Source: Oopsacas minuta
Lineage: Eukaryota; Porifera; Hexactinellida; Lyssacinosida; Leucopsacidae
Length of the DNA: 64,000 bases
Direction: 5' to 3'
Assembly (NCBI GenBank): GCA_024704765.1
Contig: JAKMXF010000166.1
Coordinates: 62,001 to 126,000, forward strand
The notes under the pieces are model-generated. The model was given only the letters and a program-made list of their open reading frames with translations, made no database searches and had not been told where the DNA came from. Of this stretch, positions 44,921 to 57,461 are shown piece by piece. The position numbers and the translations under genes are program-made. How positions within the stretch are numbered: position 1 is the first letter of the stretch; every line of letters starts with the position of its first letter.

Positions 44921-46425
44921 CGATGCACACTACATCCGCGAGTGTAATTGTTCTTCCATAATTTAGTAGTTTCGTTTGCTGTAAATATTTACATATATGT
45001 ATAAATAGTGTATCTTGTACAAAGTACAGGACATAAGTTGGCATAGGGGAACACGTTGCATGATCTCAGATTGCTAGATGAGATTTTATATTTTCTGTTT
45101 ATGCAAGTAGTGTGTAATATATGTAAGTACAGTCAGGTGTTTAGACATTGGTAAGACAGTTCAAGAAATCATATAGGTCAATATGTTTCTGATTGTGTAA
45201 TATAATCAGTCACGAAGAGGAAGTTTTCATACAGTAAAAATTGGAATCATTCATTGCAGAATTTATACTGATATTTGTATATTGCTTTAGTGTTAAATGG
45301 TAAAATAGCTCTAATTACTATCTCTAAATTAATCTCAGGACCATCTTGAGGAAGATATTGTATAATATGAGAGTGGTATAATACAATAATATTAATCATT
45401 TATGATATCACATAAGTAATGTTTATCAACTCTTTTTGTGTGTGGGTTAACTACAAAGAAGTCCCTAAATTTAATAATTGGTTGCAATTGGAACTATAAC
45501 AAGTATGATGATATGACTTCCTATACATGCCAATAATCTAGGCAAGTCTTGCATAGTCTTACAAGTTTAGTCTGTGCAATAATTACGATACGAAGCAACT
45601 GAGGAAAATTGAGAAATAAATTAAAATAAATTAAAAAATCATAGAAAAGTACTAGCGACCCCCCTTGTTTTTTTCGGAAATATAATTATAAGATACGAAA
45701 GAACGCATCAATAAACTTTGAAGGGGTTCTGAAGAGAAATTACTTCAAGAATTGCCCTCAAAGTTAGAATTCATTATACACAAGATCCTGAGTATTTATC
45801 GATTTTTGCTAGCCGTTGCTGGTGATAAATTTGTGTTTCACGAAAATATCGATATTGTTATACACCTCTATATCTCAACTATTGATTAGCATAAAAAATA
45901 ATCGAAATTCAGTCGGATTGAGGGTAAGGGTCACAACCGAGTCTATAATATTTTTATGAAATTTCATTTTCATTAACGTTCATATGAACAAAGTATGCAT
46001 AAAAAATTTCAGATTCGAATTGACTTTTATGTGGGTAAATTCAAGGGAGTCGTGACCCTAAAATTTTTAATCAAAATGTGTCTAGAAGTAGATAATTTTA
46101 CAATCCAAACATATTGCGTAAACGTCCAACTCTCCTCATTCCAATTATATAATTTAAGTGAGTCAAATTAGCGATGAAGTGATCCTAGTTGAATAGTCTG
46201 CTAAATTCTTCGTTTAATTTTTCAAAAATATATTTCAAAGGTAATAAATATTTGTGAAAGAAATTTCAAACATATAATCCACCAACCCTCAATAGTATGT
46301 AGAAGAAAACTTATATCAAAATAATGATGAGAAGCCTATGAAATACCTCATTATAGTTGAAACGTTTAGAAAATTTAGCATTTAAACTAAGTCATCATAT
46401 ATTTTCAATTTTGATTACATTTTCG
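44921..46425. other. 1.5 kb without a recognised gene
   Basis: Contains a fragment related to the nested repeat at 12196-12695 near 45875-45930. Otherwise AT-rich with only short open frames. Confidence 0.35.
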
Positions 46426-47560
46426 TAATCCACCAACGCTATACTTTCGAATAATACAAAGTTTTTTTCTCTAGTTGTACGAACAGTCGATCAAATACAC
46501 GATTGAAGTGAACACGTTTATATGATTCGAATTGGCTGCCGACTTCTTCTTCGTCCTCATGTTATCATCAAATTCACAAATGTGATGTAATTGATCACAT
46601 ATTCCACTTTTAGAAAATATTTTCAGGTCAAAAAGAAGTCTTGTGATTGCCTAATTGGTTGATATGTTGGAAAATTACTCCAAATTTGTAGCACTGTAGA
46701 ACGCATAATGTTTATCTTTGATTTCAAATTTCTATTATTTAATATTCGAATAATAGTTTTATACACAATATCAAATATTTTCATGATAAAAGTTGGCAAG
46801 TTCTTGAGCTACATCAGAGACCATGGATTTCACTTATTACTCGATTATGGCCAATTTAAGATAACAAATTTATATTATATACCTAACTTTCCATTCCCTA
46901 ATAATACATTTGATATTATATCTCTGAAGATGGGGAGCTGTATTTGTCAGATTTTAGCAGTTGGCATCTGTTTGAATACTTGTGACTGTCACTTGTCCGA
47001 ATCGATATTTGAGTTAACTGTGACTTATCCCAATCGATATTTAGATTAACTGTCACTTGTCCGAACTCTAAAGGGATGTTCCAACGATTAGCATTCACGA
47101 AAATATCGATCCGGACAAGTGACAGTTGGCCCAAATATCGATTCGGATAAGTGACAGTCACGAGTATCCTGACAAATCCATGCACCTCCTGAAGAGTCTT
47201 GCGCAATCTTAAAATGACCATAAATGAATATATTCAGGATTACATCGCGATGTTACGAGATATCATATCAAAATGTATTGATAAGGTATGGTTAGTTGGG
47301 TATGTACTATATATTTGCTATCTTGATTTGGCCAGATTGTAACGATTATCGAGTTATTAGTCAGCCATAACTCAAGAACTATTTAACTACATTATGACAA
47401 TTTTCTGATATTTATTTTTTAAATAATTCGAATTTTTCATAATTGAACTTTGATTTCAAATATTCATATGAGGAGTTTTACTGTGTTTCAAAGTTGGATC
47501 ATTATTTCCAACATATCAGCCTATTAAGCAATCACCAGTGGCGCATCCAGGGGGAAATAT
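46426..47560. repeat. Diverged foldback-family copy with an inserted short repeat cluster
   Basis: Landmarks shared with 40854-41948 and its flank are ATACTTTCGAATAATACAAAG, TTCCATTCCCTAATAATAC, GGTATGGTTAGTTGGGTATG and TTTCAAAGTTGGATCATT. At 46980-47165 it includes a cluster of direct and inverted copies of ACTGTCACTTGTCC...ATCGATATTT. A hAT-like end, CAGTGGCGCATCCAGGGGG, lies at 47535. The two opposed open frames of about 100 codons here are by-products of the repeats. Confidence 0.5.
46980..47165. repeat. Cluster of direct and inverted ~36-bp repeats
   Basis: Three direct copies of a unit (GACTGTCACTTGTCCGAATC then GATATTTGAGTTA, with variants GTGACTTATCCCAATCG and CTGTCACTTGTCCGAACTC) are followed by two inverted copies (GATCCGGACAAGTGACAG, GATTCGGATAAGTGACAG). 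The units share the ATCGATATTT core. The block is symmetric around about 47085. Confidence 0.7.
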
Positions 47561-48474
47561 CGCCCACCAGGAAAAATTTACCTGATATGAAATTATAGTG
47601 TAATTGGAATATCATATCATTACATTGGAATATTGGCTCAAATTGCAAGCAGTAAAATTTCGGCTCACTTCGCTCGCATCTTTACCATAACTTCATGTTA
47701 TATTACCTTATGCTCAAGGATACATCTTTTGTTAATCTGCGGATAGAATTTCGTGAGCTTAAACGCTGCTATATACAATTATCATGAGAAAGACAACACC
47801 TAATTTGTTTATTGAACGTGGGTCCAATTTGAGACAAAACTAATACGTAGCTAGTAAGTTAAAACTAGCGCGTTTTGCTTGCTATCTCGTTTGCAACAGG
47901 CAGAAGTATCCTTGAGCTAAGTCCCTTGTTTTAGCATAATTTGAAACAGCTACATTTCTTAGTGCTTTGGGTCGCTACGCGACGCGACGCGATATACTTG
48001 ACACTACATGCCTCGAGGTTATTTTTTATTATTCATAATTCATCTAAATTCCATTGGCCTTCTGTGGTAACCTGGGGCTCCTAAGTTGCTTTTGGTTAGT
48101 AATCTCGGCACTTCATACCTCGTGTATTAAGAACTTATTAAACTTCGAAATTTTGAAAATTTTGAATTTTTGCATTTCATGATGACATAAAAATTTCATG
48201 ATGAGTCGACTATTGTTACAATGATGATGTCATGAGATTTGGCATATTGTCAGGTATCTGTGTTTAAATTTTCAATAATCTATCATTTATATTGGCTGAA
48301 CAGTGGCTAATAATGTAATTTTTGAAAATCCAAAAGGTGATAATGACGTCATAATTTCTTAATACACTCTTGACATACAAACATACCGGGTGGGCCAAAA
48401 AAAGGCCCTCCATGCACATTTCAGGGCAACTTATTAGTCAAACGAAGCAATACTGTTCTATTTACAGGGTGGCT
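47561..48474. repeat. Dispersed repeat copy of the 16.3-17.5 kb family
   Basis: Begins near 47870 with ACTAGCGCGTTTTGCTTGCTA. Then 48020-48350 matches the 16.6 and 17.2 kb units (CTCGGCACTTCATACCTCG, TGGCATATTGTCAGGTATC, TTTATATTGGCTGAACAGTGG). Another possible transposon end, CCGGGTGGGCCAAAAAAAGG, stands at 48388. Confidence 0.45.
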
Positions 48475-49791
48475 TTTAAGTTCTGTCCCATGATTTTTAA
48501 GAACCATTTTTCCATGCTGAGCCTCTGCTATTAGATATATCTTATTAGTTTACCTTATTATGATGTATTTAACATAAATATACAGTTTCAGAGTACAATT
48601 GTAGAGAAATTTCAATTTTATCAGTGATGGAACGTGAGAGGTCGGCAAATGTAGAATTATTTACAAAAGGACATCCTTCAAAGGAAATTTTGAAGATCCT
48701 GAAACTCCCTCTAAACAAGGAAATTTGTGTACCGCACTATTAGACGATACAAAGATACTTGAAGAGTTGAAGATTGGGTGAGATCAGGCCGTCCGTGCTC
48801 AGTAACTACCCCCAGCTTAGTGAAAGTCATCGCCCAGCGAATTCGCCGAAATCCTAGATGTTCCATAAGGAAAATAGCTCTAGATTTGAAGGTATCAAGA
48901 TGTGCAATTACTAAATTTGTGAAAAGGGATTTAGGGATGAGTTCATTCAAGCGTAAGAAGGTACACTTCCTTTTTCAATTGGTAAAGGAAAAAGGGTTGC
49001 AAGATGCAAAGGTGCGTTGGGCCGGTATGCTGTTGAAAATCTAGAAAAAATATTATTTTCAGATGAGAGAATATTCACTATCCAGGAGGCAACCAACGTA
49101 CAAAATGATCGTATACTTGCATCATCTCCTTCCAAAGTCGACGAGAAGTTCAGATATGTTAGCCGAATACAGAACCCAAGTCGGTGATGGTTTGGGCAGG
49201 GGTGTCAAAAATGGGCCGGACACCATTGGTTTTTGTACCACAAGGGGTAAAAATCAATTCAATTAATTATCGAGAAATGGTTTTGGTGCCAGTATTGAAG
49301 AATATAGGCCGAGACATGTTCGGAGGTACTTCATTTGTTTTCTAGCAAGACGGGGCGCCAGCACACACTTCTAATGTTACCTAGTCATGGTTACATGACA
49401 ATTTTTCTTGGTTTTATAACCAAGGTAGAATGGCCTCCTTACAGTCCTACCTGAATCTCATAGATTATTCTGTGTGGTTAATTCTCGAGACTAAAGCTTG
49501 TGTTAACTCTCACACAAGTATCAAGTCACTGAAGAGGAAACTTTGCCAAGTGTGAACTAAAATTCCCCAAAAGACCCTCCGTGCTGCTATTGAGGCGTTG
49601 CCAGATAGAGTTACACGTGTAATACAAATTGAGGGAGGCTATATTGAATAAATTTCGCGAAATATGTTTTGTCTCTGAATCATAAATTAGAACAATAAAT
49701 ATCATTACCAAGTTATATATATATATATATATATTGATATATAATAGTTTTTGCATGGGACAGAACTTAAAAGCAACCCTGTATTCTCTAT
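48475..49791 (+). mobile_element. Tc1/mariner transposon, different subfamily, TA TSD
   Basis: The left end CAGGGTGGCTTTTAAGTTC and the right end, reversed, CAGGGTTGCTTTTAAGTTC share about 28 bp including TGTCCCATG. TA flanks both sides (48473-48474, 49792-49793). The plus-strand transposase is decayed. The termini differ from those at 24.9 and 27.8 kb. Confidence 0.9.
48627..49651 (+). pseudogene. Tc1/mariner transposase relic
   Basis: It starts MERERSANVELF at 48627. After a shift, a 88-codon open piece (48778-49044) carries the paired-type DNA-binding region (GRPCSVTTPSLVKVIAQRIR, CSIRKIALDLKVS). It continues across frames with LFSDERIFT (first Asp), VMVWAGVSK-like GLGRGVKN overlap near 49185-49210, and near 49350 the second Asp region around TGRQHT and GAPAHTSNVT. 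Near 49445-49480 NLIDYSVWLILE places an Asp at the third acidic position. The end, GGYIE, is at 49651. Frameshifts and stops disable it. Confidence 0.8.
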
Positions 49792-49793
49792 AA

Positions 49794-51700
49794 AGATATG
49801 TTTGATAATCCAAAGACGAAGCAATAAGGGATTCAGTACAAGTCTTTGTGAATTCAGAGAATTTGTGAATCGCGGGCTTTCAAGGAAATTACACAATAAT
49901 TTGCATATATTCGATGTCAAAAATTTACCCTGGAAATCTAGAATTCATGGTTGGGGTAAGAAATTTAAGGCTGAGAGAACTGTTAAAAACCTAAATAGTA
50001 AGTACGAAGACCGTTCAAGTCGTTCCGGGAGAAATAGTTCTGAAAAATGTTTCGGGAATTTTGCTCTAAAAATCCAAATATGGAAAGATTTTTATGGTGT
50101 TCATCTCAAAAAGCTCTACTTTTACACTTTCAACCAACGATAATAATAGCTTCAGTATGTTTACTGTCATGAGTTATTGTTCTTCGGATCAGCTTCACTG
50201 CATTTCTAGTTTCCAATTCTTACATTACGTAGTTCACGATTGGCAATACTGATTTGATAATAACTTTCACTATTATTGAGTTATATTTGAATATTCATGA
50301 ATATGTATCATCCATGGTTCCTACTGTAACTCAATAATGAACCAACAATATCCTGACAATTCGTTATTTTCATGTAAAATTTTTTTAGATCATTTCATAT
50401 ATTTACTCGGAAATGAATGATTCAATATAAACGTAATACGGGCCATTACAAGCTATCTAACAATTGTATCGATAAATGATTATTAGACCTATATTTTTGC
50501 ACATTCCTGAAATTATTGTATTCTCAAGGTATAGGAAGTTGGGTATATAATATAAATTTGGTACTGATTTAACAATTACTCTCCCGATTTTGAGTTATAA
50601 TTGGATTTTCATAAATATGTGTCATCCCTTGCCTCTACTTTAATCAAGAACGAAACAACTTTTGTTTTACAAATGTTTGATATTTCGTATAAAACTATTT
50701 GTATATCATTTAATATGTTTACTTCGAAATGAACGGCAAAATATTAATATTTTAAAATGTATCAACATAACTGCTTACTAGACATATTTTTAAGATATAC
50801 CTGAAATTTGTGCTTGCTACGAATATAGTATATACTAAGGGATTATCTTGGAGCGTGAAATTGAGGCCCTTTCTTATACGCTGTCACTGATATACTGATT
50901 TATGCGTATGAATTCTGAAGTGGGAGAGCTAGGAGGGTGCTCGAAAACCCTGTACAATCCCCTGGTGTATTACTAATAGTATAGAAATTCATAAAACTAC
51001 GTGATTATTTCGCGGCCTACCTTAACCGCTGTCCTGAATTCAGTTTAAGAAATATTGAAATCTTTACAGAAGGTCCAAACAGGCATATAGATGTGCACTT
51101 TGGGTAACCTTTTTAATTCATGCTAAATCACCATGATGGCCAGGCTTGTCAAAAGGTGCAACATGGTCAAGTCAGGTCAGAACAGGTCTCAAGATTTATC
51201 AGGTCAATTTCAGGTCAATTTTACTTCATTTTCAGGTCAGTTTGAACTAACAATCAATTGAGTGCGATTATTGAGGCGCCTACAACTGGTAGAATTTCGA
51301 TATTGTCAACTGTCAGAATTTGTTAAGTTGTCATTGTTAGAATTTATTATGTTGTCATTTTTCAGAATTTGTTTAGTTGTCCTCATTAGTATAAGGAATA
51401 CTGTTTTCATTAGTAGATAATTGTAATACTATAATATATAGGGGAGAAATAGATATGAAAGTAAGAAAAATGACAAATTAATTTTTGAATATCCGAAAAG
51501 CATTTTCGATCGAAGAAAGATAGACAGCGCATGTTTGACCAAGTTGTATGATTCTGTCGCTAAATTTCCGAAACAATTTGCATGTTTGCATGACATAAAC
51601 GCCCAAGTAGCCTCGTGATTTCAAACAAACCACATACATGTTTGTAGTCGTGATGTCATGTGCCAGTGTATTTATAAAGGAATCGTCATTTTCATCTGAA
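49794..51700. repeat. Non-coding, foldback-family fragments and short direct repeats
   Basis: About 50200-50830 is a diverged foldback relative: TGAATATGTATCATCCATGG, GGTATAGGAAGTTGGGTATA, GATATTTCGTATAAAAC. At 51165-51245 there are four or five copies of CAGGTCA(GTTT/ATTT), and at 51305-51400 three direct copies of a unit with GTCAGAATTTGTTAAGTTGTCA. These may be subterminal repeats of the Mutator-like relic that follows. The 130-codon frame at 49751-50143 has no recognisable domain. Confidence 0.4.
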
Positions 51701-51724
51701 CAGGAGTCACTTTCATTTGTTTCT

Positions 51725-52620
51725 TTAAATATGACACTGTATGGCTGATTGCCCTAACATATTCCAGTGCGTATATTTACCTTCAACAAGTTTTTCTTTA
51801 TATTTTTCTGTCTTCGCTGTTCGTTTTTCACATTTTTCTTCTTTCCCCTTATAATCCATAAACCTTCTTTTAATCTTGCGATTTCGTTGTCTGTATCCGA
51901 TATAATTCATTCAGTATACCCAGAAATTTCCATACTCTTGCCTTGCTACATTTTATCAAGGACTTTAGTCTTCCGTGATAAGTTTCTGCACCATTATTTG
52001 TGGCCATTTTCTGGTGCCAAACAGATAATTCTTTTGGTGGAACTTTATTAATCCACAATCACTGAACATATTGTTTGAGCTTCTTCACACAATCCATTTG
52101 ATTCTCTTTGAAGTTAAGAATTTGTGTATTAATTTGATCGTATGTAGGCTATATTTCATCTGGAGGTAAGAACGGTAGTGCCATAATACAGCGTATGTAA
52201 TTTTGAATTGTACCATTATTTGTATATGTCGTTGCAAGATTTAGTTTCTGAATCTTCTTCCTAATTCGTTGTGTTTAACGGAACCAACAGCCTTGTAGCT
52301 TGATCCCATTGAATAGCGTTCTATATGCATTACGTGCTACATTATGGCAGAATTTGGTGAATTTTTTAGAAAACTGCTTGAAATACTTTTTCAGGTTTTC
52401 CAGTCAAAAGACAGTGTATAGTAGGGAGTACATGTTGATCAATGACGATAAAGATCGTCCAAAGCTGGCAAAACTGCAGTAGTACAGTAAAAAAGGTACC
52501 ATCAAAACAAAGTTCTGGTATGTCAAGCATTATGGAGGTAATTTTATCAGAAACAATTGAATCCACTGTCATCGCCTCTAAATCTCTCTGTTGATAATCT
52601 ATCAGTTTATAATGACGGAG
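51725..52620 (-). pseudogene. Second Mutator-like transposase relic (MULE domain)
   Basis: On the minus strand the piece 52572-52366 reads IPELCFDGTFFTV, QFCQLWTIFIV, HVLPTIHCLLTGK, the start of a MULE-type catalytic domain with the first Asp in FDGTF. After a stretch with stops, 52058-51870 reads VPPKELSVWH and NNGAETYHGRLKSLIK, then ILNELYRIQ. This is the usual C-terminal part of such transposases, with the third acid in NNGAE. Then 51910-51725 is lysine-rich. This lineage differs from the OTU-bearing element at 33.5 kb. Borders were not identified. Confidence 0.65.
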
Positions 52621-53250
52621 TATTTCACTTTCTATGGATTGTATTATTTATACAGACTTGATATTAGTACCAAAGGTGTCAAGTCATGTCATCTAAATGA
52701 TAATTCACTCCAAAAAAAGTTGAAGCTTGGATTCTGAACTTATCGGTGGTTTAAAATTTGCTGCGTCACCATAATCGAATTATACATTCACAGTGAATAG
52801 CTCGCGAATCAGAACAGATGGAATTACACTCATGACGGTTGGAATGTTGAATACAGATGGACCTACAAATTGGATATGATTTCCCAATGATTATGTGATG
52901 ATGATGCAGCAAAAATTAGATTTCAAACAGTTAGATTTAATTTTAGCATCCTGAAATTTGAATAGGAGTATTACAATAGTACCGTTTGCAATTTACTTAA
53001 CTCCAACATCAGCATGACATATTTGATGGTATGAGTCCAATTTTTTTCTGTATAGAATGGTTGATAATCTTTTGCTCAATGATTATACACATTTATTGGT
53101 GTAAAAATGCTCCGTTTCTGCAATATAGAATTAAAATGGAATTTTTTATCGGCAAATATATCCCTAGTCCAAAATCCGCAATCTTCTTTATGACAATTTC
53201 CTTACTTTTCTTACCGGAACTAGGGATACTTCAGATCCATGGCCGCGCTG
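52621..53250. other. Intergenic, perhaps more of the Mutator-like relic
   Basis: No further domain could be read on either strand. Borders of the neighbouring relic could fall here. Confidence 0.3.
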
Positions 53251-53870
53251 CATTAGTTCGAATTTCTTGAATTGTCGTTAGTTCTAATCGATTTTCAGAG
53301 TATTGTCATTAGTTCGAATCGATTTTCAGTATACTGTAATTAGATTGAATTTAATACTACTCTGAAATGGAAGCAATATTATTGCGTATTATTAATTGGC
53401 ACCCGCTCTAGGAATAATCTCTCTTTTGGATGCGACAACAATATTTAGGTTTCCTTTTGTGTTACATGCAGATTAGTTTCTTAGAAACTTTGAACCCTGT
53501 TGTTTATTGCTACTCTAGTTGAGTGGAAATACTTATAAATTTATTGAATTGACGTTAAGGAAATAGGAACGAATGGACTACAATACCAAAGAGCCTGTCT
53601 GTTTGCCACTCAGTGATGCAGAGCAGAATTGAAATATTTTACTATTTGATTGATTTATTTTATACTGCCTGGTTTCTCTTATTCTCTTTCTTTTATAGTC
53701 TAAATCTAAATCCATTCATTTATCTAGTTATATAATTCACATAGCATTAATGAATCTCTTGATCTATTTAGTATTTCTTAAAATCGATTCGAAATAATGA
53801 CTTGTACTCTGAAAACTGATTCGAAATAACGAGAGTTCAACGAATTCTAACTAATAACAACATCTAAACT
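53250..53870. repeat. Inverted repeat with tandem subterminal units
   Basis: Three direct copies of a roughly 35-bp unit (TTAGTTCGAATCGATTTTCA and variants) at 53252-53345 are faced by inverted copies at 53780-53860 (AATCGATTCGAAATAATGAC, AACTGATTCGAAATAACGAG). Spacer of about 430 bp without coding. Probably a small non-autonomous element. Confidence 0.5.
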
Positions 53871-56869
53871 AATGCATATCCCTCTTCATATTATATCCCG
53901 TTGTTGTTTCAATATTCCAGTTATGTGTCACTTTAACCAATGTGGCACAAACATTAAAATGCTAGCAACTAAACAATTTTTCTCTCTAAACAATCCCGAT
54001 AATTCATGCTGGGATAATAGAAGCTTGTAGAATCCAAATCTGCTGTAGGTATAGCGGCATCTCATTTATATTAAATGGAATTGTTGAAATAATTAATTAC
54101 TGATTGATAATTATTTATTTATGGGTACGTGATTGACAATTTATGAATTAAAAATTTTCCGAGATTTTGTCTGAAACAATGTTAACTAACATAGCCAATT
54201 ATTTCTTTAGGGTATCCAATCGTATATAATTGTAAATTAGGTCCTATGGAGATATTTATCTGGTTATTATATATACTTAAAGTACGTATGTATGTAGATC
54301 TATGATGAACTGATCTTATACAAAAAACTTGAGATAACCTGGAATAGGCGAATCAACGAGTACGTAACAATCTTCTGCTATCTAGCTGCTATATCTTCTT
54401 TATATTAGATAGCAATCTTATCCGCAGACTTCATTTCAGATTCCCTTTTCTTGACATTCAACCTATTTAAAATAAGTTTGATTACCTTAACAAAATCTCT
54501 CGTTTCGATTAGTTTCGTTGAATTGTCAATAATTCTATTTACTGAGCTGTTACCTATTGATCCTTCCATTTTTCTACGCTCCTTTTAGAGCAATGGCTAC
54601 TGTAAGCACTTACCATCTTTATTCTTATGGGAAACATGTACTTAATTCATTATCTATCGAGATTGTATAAACCTACAATTATCGATAAATACTAATTTTT
54701 CTTCAAGGATTAACCGGTAACAGCGTCAGGAGAAATCTGGGCGGGGATGATCCCCCGTAATTTTGGAAGCCCCTATCGAGCCCCCGCGTAATTTTGTGAG
54801 GGGATAAAACTTAGAAATGTGTCACCGAGCTTTTTATGACTTTGTTTTATTTTGTTTCGAAATGTGTTTTCTCTATTTAATTGCGCCACATCAATCCCAG
54901 TTATTAATTCACCGGAGAATTTCTATGATGGCATATAGCAGTGTTTCTGTATTACATAGACCGCTCAAAAGTATCTAACTATTGTATAATGGGGAAATTG
55001 TCAGTCAAAGTACAAGCTTTGAATTTGTGGATAAATTGTACCAATTATGTAGAAAATTTTACCCAACTTAACGAAAATTTGTCCATCTATCTCGCTCATG
55101 GTTTCTCAAACTCTCATGAGATATTGCCACATTGCTTAGAAAGTCTATCTGGCACCTAAGTCTACATATTTGGTAAAGATTGGCCATCTTCTGTCACACG
55201 TGTTCACGTTTGTTTATGTTTTGGGCCCGTTCGGTCAAGTTCAGTCAAATTGGTCATGTAGCTCCAACTTAACCAGAAATCCATATACAAGATCTCTGTG
55301 GCCACAGTGTGGCTAAGCTTGTACATATTACCACAGTTAAGAAACTCTGATCTAACTCAATTCTCATTAATATTTCTTTCATCTTGATTAAGTTAAAATT
55401 ATCACTCGATTACCAGAGTTCCTTGAGATTTATCCCATTAAGTTCACTGTATATTTATACATTCGTTTATTTACTTCTGCTTCTATTTCGATAGGAATCA
55501 GTTTCGGGTTTTCGGGTAGGTTCAAAGTTGGGCGGAAATGGGGTCAAATAAATCGACACAAATCTTGATGTCGATTTTTGTATTCAGTAAAAGATTTCCC
55601 GTCGATCGAGTGGTCACTCGAATATATTTGGAGATATTTTTTACCCGAAACGCTGGAATATCAGGAATCTAACAACATTCTGTTCTCAAAATTTGTCCTA
55701 GCCCCATCGAGCGACCGTTCGTTCAACGCCGCTAGGCTAACTGAGTCTGGCTATAGATCTAACTATTTATAGGTGAATTAATTATTACCCATGTCCATCA
55801 AAATTACTTTTAATCACTTTTTGGAGTAACACTGGCGATGCTATGTATCTTTTCGTTATTGACTTTCTAACATTATTCTTCTAGATATTTCAATTTTTTC
55901 GTAAATTCTTAAGATGGGCCATTTTGAAGGTTTGAATCACAGGTACCCTTCAAAATGGCCATTGAAAATTTGACATTTATATTGGCTTAGAGTGGCTAAT
56001 ACTGTTATTCTTCGATGATACAATCTAAAAAGATTATAATTAGGTCATAATTTCGTCATAGTGGCGAAATTTCGTTCAAGAATCGACTTCCCCGAGCAAT
56101 TATCAAAACCCGTATGCCATAATTCAGCCTTGGGCCTTCCAGCTTCTTCAATCAATTCAGAACATACACACATTAATTGTTCTTATTAGTTTAGACTAGC
56201 ACGCTTGCTTGTCATATTGTCGCTGCGCGATTTTACTATGTTCAACCATAACCTAATATATACAGGGCCTAACACAGTGACATGTTGACAAAGTTTCAAT
56301 AATAGATAATAGTTATTAGTGAGATTATAGGGTTTATTCGCAAATAGAGTTGAAAATCAGGATTTCAAATACTTGGCAATGGGTAAATAATGGAAACCTT
56401 GTTTCTTTGAAACATCACTTTTTTGTTTTAACATAACTAAACTGCATTATATTGCGGTAGTTAGTTAGATGCTGTGTACCAGGTGATGTATCAACAAAGT
56501 TCTTGCCACATACTAAGTTCTTGAAATGATTTCCCACTCTTAGAAGTTTCATGCCATGTTCATGCCACAGAAATGTCAAAGGATTTTTGCCAAAGCGAAA
56601 TCTAAGAAATTGTTCCTGATTTGGCAACACTGGTTACATGAATAATGATGAAAATATAAACTCAATGAATATGATGGAACAGAAAATATAAAAAATATCA
56701 AATTGCTGACAAGTGAATGAGTCGCGGACCACAAAACAAGGCACAGAATATCACCCTCTAATAGTCGAAAATACGAATTGTAAACTTGCGAACGGTGAAG
56801 CTGCCTGTATATTTTGATAATGGCCGAAATTCGCTATCCCGAAATTATCACTATATATCCTTTATCTCA
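53871..56869. other. 3 kb mainly without recognised genes
   Basis: About 55880-56220 is another copy of the 16.6-17.5 kb repeat family (GAATCACAGGTACCCTTCAAA, TATTGGCTTAGAGTGGCTAA, and at its end GACTAGCACGCTTGCTTG). A 64-codon frame at 55578-55772 includes SSDRSFNAARL, which faintly recalls a hAT C-terminus but is too short to call. The rest is AT-rich. Confidence 0.35.
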
Positions 56870-56877
56870 GTGGTTCC

Positions 56878-57453
56878 CAACCCTTGCCCCCCAAGACCCC
56901 ATTGAGCCATGGAGCTAAGTAGGTGGCCCTATACATTGAACATAAACTAAACAATTTTAAATTATCAAACTCATTCTTTTGGCATGTAATATAGAATAAA
57001 TGAAAATGCTCTACCATTATGGAAATTTGAAATATCAGGTTTGCTTGTGCTTTTTCAGGACAAACTTAAAGGACACTTTTATATGCGATCAGTGTTAATG
57101 CATAATATCAATACGAGCGCGCTTTGCTTTGCTAGGATTGGATACAATATAATAATTTATTTGTCAACACGAATCGGTAAGCTTCGAATAATGAAAGACA
57201 CTTAATAAGTGACAAGAATCTATTGTTTACAAATTGACAGAATCCCGGAGAGGAGTATAATGTACTTTTAATAGCGAGGATCTTTTAATCAAATCCTAAT
57301 ATACAATTACATATATTCAAAAAATAATAATTTTGGGCATAAATTGTTGTATGTAAAAGAGGAAACTATTCATTTATAAATGGATCAGATGGCCCCATGT
57401 AAATAGTCCTGAGGCCCCAAGTGGGGCCGCGGACCACCGATTGAGAACCACTG
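56878..57453. mobile_element. 576-bp hAT miniature element with near-perfect TSD
   Basis: CAGTGGTTCCCAACCCTTGC at the left and GATTGAGAACCACTG at the right are inverted hAT ends of the same type as 22290-22412. The flanks CTTTATCT (56870-56877) and CTTTATTT (57454-57461) match at 7 of 8. The interior is non-coding and contains the palindromic GAGCGCGCTTTGC motif near 57115. Confidence 0.8.
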
Positions 57454-57461
57454 CTTTATTT

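Noticed and set aside
46708-47221. Opposed open frames of 113 and 101 codons
   Set aside because: They overlap a foldback relative and the short repeat cluster; both translate repeat units, not a protein family.
49700-49745. (TA)n run, considered as a structural or regulatory signal
   Set aside because: A plain dinucleotide microsatellite inside the Tc1/mariner relic; such runs are common in AT-rich DNA.
55578-55772. 64-codon frame with SSDRSFNAARL, resembling a hAT C-terminus
   Set aside because: Too short and without the other dimerisation residues or element ends.
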